DNA of 64,000 nt from Aureimonas sp. AU20. Its GTDB lineage: Bacteria; Pseudomonadota; Alphaproteobacteria; Rhizobiales; Rhizobiaceae. Positions 58,057 through 64,000 of this stretch are shown here, in pieces. The translations under genes were made by a program, and so were the position numbers. Numbering within the stretch: the first letter of the stretch is position 1; every line of letters starts with the position of its first letter. The notes under the pieces are model-generated. The model worked only from the letters and a program-made list of their open reading frames with translations, was not told the origin of the DNA and ran no database searches. The stretch is taken from NCBI RefSeq assembly GCF_001442755.1, contig NZ_CP006367.1, positions 3,286,001-3,350,000 of the forward strand, given 5' to 3'.

Positions 58057-58883
58057 GACAAAGCCTCTTCAACCGCCTTCAGCCAAGCCGCGAGGCGCGT
58101 TTCGATCACGGTCTGGTTGGCGTCGATGCGCACGTCCGTGTCGCTCTCGTTGGCGTCGAACGAGACGTGCCGCGCATGATCGCCCAGCTTGGTTTCCAAA
58201 GCCTGAAGAAGGTCGCTCGGGCCTGAGGCCGCGATCTTCACAGAGGCGCCATCGAAGGCGATCGTCTTCACCGCGCCGGCCAGCTCGTCCACCGTCTGGC
58301 GCTTGCGCGCGTCGAGAACGAGCGGACGGAGCAGTCCGTTCAGCGTCGATTTCAGCGCGTCCTCGAACACGGCCATCTGCAGGATCACAAGATCGGCCAG
58401 CCGGTCGCCCTCGTTGTCCACCCAGTGGCGACGCGTGTCGGAGAGCGTCGTCGCCTGCTCGGCGGCAAGCCGGCGACGAAGCTCCTCGATGCGCTCGGCC
58501 GACACGCGCTCCAGATCCTGGCGCAGCGTTTCGGTTTCCTCGGCGGCGAGGCGCCGGGCTTCCTCGAGCGCCGCCTCGCGCTGCTCGATCAGGGCCTCGC
58601 GCTCGGCCGCCCAGGCCTGGCGCTCGGCTTCGAGCTCGCGCAGGGGAACGCGCGGCTCGGTGACGGGGCGCAGCGGCGCCTGCTGGCGAGCCACCGGCGC
58701 GCCCATGGCGGGCGCCGCGAGAGCCCGGCCCGGCGTGGAGCCGCCGATGCGCGGCAGGGCGTTTTCCAAGGGGCGGGTGGCGGGCTTGGCGGGCGCGGCC
58801 TGGGCCGGGCGGCGCACCGGGGCGCGGAAGGGGACGAATTCGTCGTCGGACTGGTCGGCCAGGAGTTGAGCGAGAGGGATCAT
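58053..58883 (-). CDS. FliH-like flagellar export protein
   Basis: 276 residues. N-terminal 80 residues are Pro/Ala-rich. A long coiled coil follows (ELEAERQAWAAEREALIEQR and EALEEARRLAAEETETLRQD), then a folded C-terminal domain (VILQMAVFEDALKSTLNGLL to the end). Coil plus C-terminal domain and location next to fliF fit FliH, which regulates the FliI ATPase. Sequence identity in this family is low, so the call rests on architecture and context. Confidence 0.65.
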   Translation of the reverse strand: MIPLAQLLADQSDDEFVPFRAPVRRPAQAAPAKPATRPLENALPRIGGSTPGRALAAPAMGAPVARQQAPLRPVTEPRVPLRELEAERQAWAAEREALIEQREAALEEARRLAAEETETLRQDLERVSAERIEELRRRLAAEQATTLSDTRRHWVDNEGDRLADLVILQMAVFEDALKSTLNGLLRPLVLDARKRQTVDELAGAVKTIAFDGASVKIAASGPSDLLQALETKLGDHARHVSFDANESDTDVRIDANQTVIETRLAAWLKAVEEALS

Positions 58884-58886
58884 GGA

Positions 58887-60590
58887 TTAGGCCGCTTCTT
58901 TCTCGTGGATCCACTGCTTCAGGATGGCCGCCGCTTGGGCTTCGTCGAACTCGACGAGCTTCTCCAGGCGGACCTTGGGCGAGTTGGCGCGGTTGCGTGT
59001 CAGTTCGTCGAGCAGGTCGTCGGAGTTGGACGGATCGCCGAAGCCGAGCGAGTTGGCGAAGTCTTCCGAGAAGGTCATGGCGCCAGGAATTCCCGTGATT
59101 TCGGGGACATCGAGCGAGGGGTTCTGGAGTTCGATCGACCCGTCGGAGCCGATCTGGACATTGTCGTTGGAGGCGGCGCCCGGGCCGGCGATGGCGCGGA
59201 TGGCGGGCTTCAGGCCGAACCAGATGACCAGCACCGCGACCACGAGGATGGTGAGGGCGTTGACCACCGTGCCGGACTGCTTGAGCAGCATCTCGGCGTA
59301 TCCGGGGGCCGGCACGGGCTCCAGATCCTGGCCGTTGGAGACGAAGTCCACCGCCGTGACCTCGAGCTGGTCGCCGCGCGTTTCGGAAATGCCGGCGGCG
59401 GAGGCGACGAGCTTGCGCACTTCGGCGAGCTTGGCGTCGATCTGTTCGGGCGTGGCGTTCTCGCCGATCGTGGCGGCGAGGCGCGCCCGGTTCACCACCA
59501 CGGCGACCGAGAGCTTCTTCACGTCGTAGCCGTCGGAAACGGTCTGCGTCGTGGTTTCGTTGATCTCGTAGTTGGTGAGTTCCTCGCGGCGCTCCTTGGC
59601 CTCGGAGGAATTGTTGCCCGCAGCATTGGCCTGGGGCTGCGCCTGCGGCACGTTCTGCGCGGCGGTTGCCGGGTTGCTGCCAGAGGTGTCGTTGGACTGG
59701 CCGGTTTCCTTGACCGTGCGGGTCGAGCGCTCGACGCGGCCTTCCGGGTCGAAGGTGCGGGCGCTGGTCTGCTTGCGGTCGGTGTCGAGCCGGGCGATGA
59801 CGGAGGACTGGAAGTTGCCGACGCCGAGATAGGGGGCGAGCGTGCGGCGGATCGAGTCCTCGACCGAGGAGGAGACAATCGACTCCATCCCGAGCTGCTT
59901 GGTGGAATTGGCGTTGCTGGAATCGTCGCCCGAGGCGAGAAGCCGCCCGTCGGTGTTGAGCACCGTCACCTGATCGACCTTCATACCGGGAATGGCGGAG
60001 GCGACGAGATGGCGGATGGCCTGTGCGTTGGCGAAGTCCTCGAAATTGTCGGTGCGGATCACGACGCTGGCGGACGGCGGCTGCTGTTCGCGGCGGAACG
60101 AGCCCTGCTCGGGCAGGACGATATGCACCCGGGCGGCGCGCACGTCCTTCAGCGTCTGGATGGTGCGGGCAAGCTCGCCTTCCAGCGCGCGAACCTTGGT
60201 CACCTCCTGCATGAAGGTGGTCAGACCCATCGAGCCCATCGTGTCGAAAAGCTCGTAGCCGGCCTTGTCGGAGCGCGGCAGGCTCTTTTCGGCCAGCAAC
60301 ATGCGCGCCGAGGCGGTCTGGGAGAAGTTGGTGGAGACCGTGTCGCCGGTGGCGTTCACGTCGAAGGGAATGCCGGCTTCCGTCAGCGCCGCGCCGATTC
60401 GCGCGACGTCCTGCCGATCGAGGCCGGAATAAAGGACCTCCATCGTAGGCTTGGACAGGGTCCAGGCCGCCAGGGTGACGAGGGCGATCGCCACGACGCC
60501 GACCATCGCCAGCGCGCCGAGCTTTCGGCCGCCGAGCGCCTGAAGGTTGGACAGGAGTTTCTGGGCCTCGGCCCGAGCGACCATCGCCAT
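58887..60590 (-). CDS. fliF: Flagellar MS-ring protein FliF
   Basis: 567 residues from ATG 60590 (ATG 60584 is close behind). Two membrane segments, near residues 25-45 and 430-450 (VNALTILVVAVLVIWFGLK), flank the periplasmic YscJ/FliF domain. Signatures are EVLYSGLDRQDVARIGAALTEAGIP (partial), RTIQTLKDVRAARVHIVLPE and SVSVVI-like PPSASVVIRTDNFEDFANA. Upstream in-frame codons to 60707 lack coding character. Confidence 0.95.
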   Translation of the reverse strand: MAMVARAEAQKLLSNLQALGGRKLGALAMVGVVAIALVTLAAWTLSKPTMEVLYSGLDRQDVARIGAALTEAGIPFDVNATGDTVSTNFSQTASARMLLAEKSLPRSDKAGYELFDTMGSMGLTTFMQEVTKVRALEGELARTIQTLKDVRAARVHIVLPEQGSFRREQQPPSASVVIRTDNFEDFANAQAIRHLVASAIPGMKVDQVTVLNTDGRLLASGDDSSNANSTKQLGMESIVSSSVEDSIRRTLAPYLGVGNFQSSVIARLDTDRKQTSARTFDPEGRVERSTRTVKETGQSNDTSGSNPATAAQNVPQAQPQANAAGNNSSEAKERREELTNYEINETTTQTVSDGYDVKKLSVAVVVNRARLAATIGENATPEQIDAKLAEVRKLVASAAGISETRGDQLEVTAVDFVSNGQDLEPVPAPGYAEMLLKQSGTVVNALTILVVAVLVIWFGLKPAIRAIAGPGAASNDNVQIGSDGSIELQNPSLDVPEITGIPGAMTFSEDFANSLGFGDPSNSDDLLDELTRNRANSPKVRLEKLVEFDEAQAAAILKQWIHEKEAA

Positions 60591-60748
60591 ATACGTTCGC
60601 CTGCGGATGCGGGAAAGTGATGCGGCATCATTGGGCGACCAAGCTTGTGCGGGCGTGATGGTCTTAACGCGCCGGCAAGGTTTGGGGCAGCCGTGGCAAG
60701 CCTGCATCCCCTCCCCTGTCGAGGCGCCGATCCGGCACCCCGAAACCG

Positions 60749-60782
60749 AAAACGCCCCCCGGACCGCGAGGTCCGAGAGGCG
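60749..60782 (-). terminator. Terminator after the flagellin gene
   Basis: A 13-bp stem (60753-60765 and 60770-60782) with two G-U pairs in the minus-strand RNA and a 4-base loop, followed by TTTTC. A second, perfect 8-bp hairpin (60801-60808 and 60813-60820) lies between it and the flagellin stop. Confidence 0.8.
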
Positions 60783-60839
60783 CTTGGATTTTGGAGTGAA
60801 CCGGCGGAGCGATCCGCCGGCCCTTGTTGCGTCGATCGA

Positions 60840-61787
60840 TTAGCTGCGGAAGAGCGAGAGGACGCTCTGCGCCGACTGGTTGGCGATCGAGAGCGACTGC
60901 GTGCCGAGCTGCTGCTTGACCTGCAGGGCCTGGAGCTTGGTGGACTCTTCGGTCATGTCGGCGTCGATGAGGTTGCCGACGCCCTTGTCGATCGTGTCCA
61001 TCAGCGTGTTGACGAAGGACTTCTGCATGTCGATGCGCGAAGCGACCGAGCCGAGGTTCGAAGCGGCGGTCGTGACCTTATTGATCGCCGTGTTGACCAG
61101 ACTGATGTACGCGCTGAGCACGGTCTTGATCTTATCGCCCGAGTCAGCACCGACAGCGGCGAGACCGCTGGTGGAGATGTCAAGCTTGTCTAGCGAGATG
61201 GCGTTCGCACCAGCGCTGGCCACCAAACCGGACACCGCCACCGAGGCAGAGGAACCAGCGTTGACGGAGCTGATCGACAGCTTCCCGCCAGACATCGATG
61301 CAGTCACGCCAGACACGCCAGCCTGACCCATAGCGGCGTTGAGCACACGAGCATACTGATCTGCGTTCGAGATGGTGCCATTGGCCGATGCTACAGCGTC
61401 CTGACCGAACACCGTACCGCTCGCCTGGATACCAGCCGAACCTGCGTACGGGTTGGTGTTGGAAACGTCGTACACCTTGACAGTATGAGCCGCACCAGCT
61501 GTCTTGGCAGTGAACACAATCCGACCATTTTCGACCGAAGCCGTGCCCTTGCTGTTCAGCGCACCTGCAGCACCTGCAGTAGCCGTGGCCGCATTGAGCT
61601 TAACAACCACATCATCGATCGAGTTGTTCTTCGACAGACCAGTGATCTGGTAGGTCGATGCGGCCCCGTCCCAATCAACCGTGAAGTTGATCTTGTCAGT
61701 CGTGCTCAGGCCCGAAACATCGAACTGACCCATCACCGCCTTGGCGCTGGTGGCCGTAGCAAGCGTGGAGTTTACGAGCGCTGCATC
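60840..61787 (-). pseudogene. Flagellin gene, 3' part, interrupted by IS66
   Basis: The C-terminal 315 codons of a flagellin. The last residues, KLQALQVKQQLGTQSLSIAN and SAQSVLSLFRS, are the conserved D0 helix of rhizobial flagellins, preceded by the D1 helix (NLGSVASRIDMQKSFVNTLM). The middle is Thr/Ser/Ala/Gly-rich as in surface domains. Homology stops at 61787, at the IS66 end. The frame continues into IS sequence without a flagellin N-terminus. The N-terminal part should lie beyond the element, outside the window. As it stands this gene cannot make flagellin. Confidence 0.9.
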
Positions 61788-61800
61788 GTAAGCGCTGTCC

Positions 61801-63336
61801 TCAGGCCACGGCTGCGAGCGCAGTCTCAGCGGATTTGAACCGCCACGGCATGAGTTCGTCGATGCCGCGGTTGGGATGGGCCTGAACGATGCGGGTGATG
61901 ACATCGGCTAGGTAGACCTGTGGATCGACGCCGTTGAGTTTGCAGGTCTCGACGAGTGAGGCGATGACGGCCCAGTGTCGAGCGCCTGCGTCGGATCCAG
62001 CAAAGAGGGCGTTCTTTCGCGTCAGGGCGAGCGGACGGATCGAGCGCTCGACAACGTTGTTGTCCAGCTCGACGCGCCCGTCGTCGAGGAAGCGGGACAG
62101 GCCTTCCCAGCGTGAGAGCGCGTAGCGGATGGCCTCAGCGAGCTTGGTCTTCTGGCTGATCAGCGTGAGCTTCTCGCGCAGCAGGGCTTCGAGTGCGTCG
62201 AGAAGCGGCCGGGTGAGGTCCTGGCGCACGAGGCGACGCACCTCGGCGGATCGTCCGCGGATCTCGGTCTCGATCCGGTAGAGCGCAGCGATGCGCTCCA
62301 GCGCCTCCGATGCGATCGGTGCGGGACCGGCAGCGGCGAGTTCGTAGAACTTGCGTCGCACGTGCGCCCAGCAGAAGGCGAGCTTCACCTCGCCCTTGTC
62401 GGCCAACGCCCGATAGCCGGCATAACCGTCGACCTGCAGCGTGCCGGTGAAGCCCTGCAGATGCTCGACCGGACGCTCGGCCTTGCGGTCGGGGGCATAG
62501 ACGAAGACAACGGCAGGCGGATCGGCTCCCTGCCAGGGGCGATCGTCGCGGGCATAGGCGAAGAGTTGGCCGGTTTTGGTCCGGCCGAGGCCGGGATCGA
62601 GCACCGGCGCCGTGGTCTCGTCGGCGAAGAGCTTGGAAGAGGCCTTCAGATGACCGAGCAGCCGTTCGTGGACGGGCCGCAGCAGGAAGGCGGCACGCCC
62701 GACCCAGTCGGCCAACGTCGAACGATCGAGATGGACACCCTGCCGGGCGTAGATCTGAGCCTGGCGGTAGAGCGGCAGGTGGTCGGCGAACTTGGAGACG
62801 AGCACCTGCGCAACGGTCGCTTCGGTGGGCATACCGCCCTCGATCAGCCGTGCCGGCGCGGGAGCCTGGACCACGACGCCCTCGCAGGCCCGGCAGCCGT
62901 AGCGCGGGCGCCGCGTCACCAGCACCCGGAACTGGGCTGGGACGATGTCGAGACGCTCGGCGACATCTTCGCCGATCACGTGCAGCGCATGCCGGCAGCA
63001 GGGACAGACCTTGTCCTCGATGTCGACGACGGTCTCGATCCGCGGCAGATGAGCGGGCAGCGAACCCCGGTTCGCCCGGCGGCGGACGGCCCGTTCGGCC
63101 TTCGCCTTCGGAGCGGAAGCTTCTTCGGCCGCTTCGTCGTCGGCCACGCCCTGCTCGACGTCTTCCAGCCCGAGCAGGAGCTGGTCCTCGGGCAGCGTCT
63201 CGGCGCGGCGGCCGAAGCGGTGACGCTGCAACTCCTTGATGATCTGCTCGAGCCGCTCGGCGCGCAGCCGCTCGGCGATCAGCATCGCCTTGAGCGTGCT
63301 GGGATCGTCGGGAAGCGTGTCGGCCGCTAGGGTCAT
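61801..63336 (-). CDS. tnpC: IS66 family transposase TnpC
   Basis: DDE transposase of 511 residues. N-terminal helical region with LRAERLEQIIKELQRHRFGR. A zinc-finger region has CPCCRHAL and later CRACEGVV. The catalytic core shows Asp in KLFADETTAPVL, Asp in LQVDGYAGYRAL, and the third acidic motif in VELDNNVVERSIRPLALTRK. The reading frame is complete and stops 13 bp from the element end, so the transposase looks intact. Confidence 0.95.
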   Translation of the reverse strand: MTLAADTLPDDPSTLKAMLIAERLRAERLEQIIKELQRHRFGRRAETLPEDQLLLGLEDVEQGVADDEAAEEASAPKAKAERAVRRRANRGSLPAHLPRIETVVDIEDKVCPCCRHALHVIGEDVAERLDIVPAQFRVLVTRRPRYGCRACEGVVVQAPAPARLIEGGMPTEATVAQVLVSKFADHLPLYRQAQIYARQGVHLDRSTLADWVGRAAFLLRPVHERLLGHLKASSKLFADETTAPVLDPGLGRTKTGQLFAYARDDRPWQGADPPAVVFVYAPDRKAERPVEHLQGFTGTLQVDGYAGYRALADKGEVKLAFCWAHVRRKFYELAAAGPAPIASEALERIAALYRIETEIRGRSAEVRRLVRQDLTRPLLDALEALLREKLTLISQKTKLAEAIRYALSRWEGLSRFLDDGRVELDNNVVERSIRPLALTRKNALFAGSDAGARHWAVIASLVETCKLNGVDPQVYLADVITRIVQAHPNRGIDELMPWRFKSAETALAAVA

Positions 63337-63391
63337 AGAGCCAGTGAATCACCTCCCAATCCCAGCGGCAACAGGCTTTGCCGCTCCTACG

Positions 63392-63748
63392 TCAGCCTGG
63401 CAGAGCCGGCACACGGGTCTCCCGCACGGCATGGACGCGGCGCCAGTCGAGGCCTTCCAGGAGCGCCGAGAGCTGGGCCGCTGTCAGATGCAGCACGGCG
63501 TCCTGCGCCTTCGGCCAGCGGAACTCGCCGTCCTCCAGGCGTTTGGCGACGAGGACGACGCCCGTGCCGTCCCAGAACACCAGCTTGATCCGATCGGCCC
63601 GCTTGGCGCGGAACACGTAGACCGCGCCCGAGAAGGGATCGGCGCCCATCGTGTCGCGCACCAGGGCCGCCAGCCCTTCGGCGCCCTTGCGGAAGTCCAC
63701 CGGCTTGGTCGCCACCATCACCCGGACCGAGCCCGAGGGGCCGATCAC
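63392..63748 (-). CDS. tnpB: IS66 accessory protein TnpB
   Basis: 118-residue IS66 Orf2 protein. Family motifs are VATKPVDFRKGAEGLAALV, ADPFSGAVYVFRAKRADRIK and VFWDGTGVVLVAKRLEDGEF. It overlaps tnpA by 4 bp (ATGA) and precedes tnpC by 55 bp. Required with TnpA and TnpC for IS66 transposition in studied members. Confidence 0.95.
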   Translation of the reverse strand: MIGPSGSVRVMVATKPVDFRKGAEGLAALVRDTMGADPFSGAVYVFRAKRADRIKLVFWDGTGVVLVAKRLEDGEFRWPKAQDAVLHLTAAQLSALLEGLDWRRVHAVRETRVPALPG

Positions 63749-64000
63749 GATGAGCCCTTCAACGCCTGTATCACCGCCGTGATCGTGCGCGGGTCGGTGC
63801 CATTGGGGATCCGCACCGAGACGCCGTCGATCTCCAGTTCGATCGTTGGGCCTGCCTTGCCGGCGGAGCGCGGACGTCGCTTGCGCGCCGGACCCTTAGT
63901 CTCCACGCTCGCCGCCGCGACCACCACCGGCACGAAGCGTTGCTCGATGACCGGTGAGGGCAAAAGCGGCGAAGCTCGATCGGCGTCATTCATCGGTCCG
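63745..64000 (-). CDS. tnpA: IS66 accessory protein TnpA, 5' end cut by window edge
   Basis: IS66 Orf1-type protein. The visible part ends ELEIDGVSVRIPNGTDPRTITAVIQALK, typical of the C-terminus of this family. An ATG at 63993 lies inside the window, but the frame is open to the edge and family members are longer with an N-terminal helix-turn-helix, so the true start is probably outside. Confidence 0.8.
   Translation of the reverse strand, partial: GPMNDADRASPLLPSPVIEQRFVPVVVAAASVETKGPARKRRPRSAGKAGPTIELEIDGVSVRIPNGTDPRTITAVIQALKGSS

Larger units (their letters stand above)
61788..64000 (-). mobile_element. IS66-family insertion sequence, right part beyond window
   Basis: The element begins at 61788 with GTAAGCG, the typical IS66-family terminal sequence, directly after flagellin coding sequence. 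It carries the three standard genes tnpA (cut), tnpB and tnpC in order on the minus strand. IS66 elements make 8-bp target duplications, so 61780-61787 should be repeated past the other end. Confidence 0.9.

Noticed and set aside
58425..60620. 731-codon plus-strand open frame
   Set aside because: Antisense to fliF and the FliH-like gene, same composition artefact.
60591..60748. Possible sigma-54 promoter upstream of fliF
   Set aside because: TGGCA/TGCA-like words are present but the spacing does not fit the -24/-12 consensus.

Overview
The window is high-GC chromosomal DNA from an alphaproteobacterium of the order Hyphomicrobiales (Rhizobiales). It is probably close to Aurantimonadaceae/Aureimonas, but that family placement is inference. 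The order-level call rests on a rhizobial-type flagellar cluster (FtcR/Rem-type regulator, MotB-MotC-MotD/FliK, FlaF-FlbT), an ATP synthase Fo operon with paired b and b' subunits, and matches to alphaproteobacterial CtrA and LexA operator consensus sequences. Almost every gene is a recognisable core gene. I found no defence island, prophage, biosynthetic cluster or CRISPR array. The accessory content is one IS66-family element and two copies of a short intergenic repeat.

Region 1 (1-16080, minus strand) is the division and cell wall (dcw) cluster, in transcription order mraZ, rsmH, ftsL, ftsI, murE, murF, mraY, murD, ftsW, murG, murC, murB, ddl and a partial ftsQ. Many junctions are 4-bp ATGA/GTGA overlaps. 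A four-copy TGGG array with 10-bp period, upstream of mraZ, is a strong candidate MraZ operator. The cluster is interrupted twice: a terminator-like hairpin and a 165-bp repeat lie between ftsI and murE, and a terminator follows murB. ddl-ftsQ then has an exact TTAA-N7-TTAA CtrA-type site upstream.

Region 2 (16494-30105) starts with the RNase P RNA gene. Next come cell-wall-lytic and related genes (lytic transglycosylase, AmpD-like amidase with a DjlA-like co-chaperone, GH25 muramidase, MltB-like transglycosylase). These are followed by glyQ (without glyS), an SppA-type peptidase, a TrmN6-like methyltransferase, a DUF2007 protein, a polyprenyl diphosphate synthase, a TPR protein, ispE and moaB. 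The second repeat copy lies upstream of glyQ.

Region 3 (30153-39991) holds a glycosyltransferase-like gene divergent from a PA0069-type radical SAM gene, with an exact GTTC-N7-GTTC LexA-type box between them. It continues with rnhB, the atpI-B-E-b'-b operon, a SleB-like hydrolase whose ribosome binding site lies in a hairpin, der and a YfgM-like protein.

Region 4 (40092-61787, minus strand) is a flagellar cluster: flagellin, fliF, fliH-like, motB, motC, fliK/motD, ftcR, flgE, flgK, flgL, flaF, flbT, flgD, fliQ, flhA, fliR, a FliJ-like protein, flgJ, an FlgN-like protein, a membrane protein and a repeat-built DUF1217 protein. The flagellin gene at its upstream end is broken by an IS66 element (61788 to the window end). 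The most interesting leads are the pair of MITE-like repeats, the predicted SOS control of the radical SAM gene, and the disrupted flagellin.
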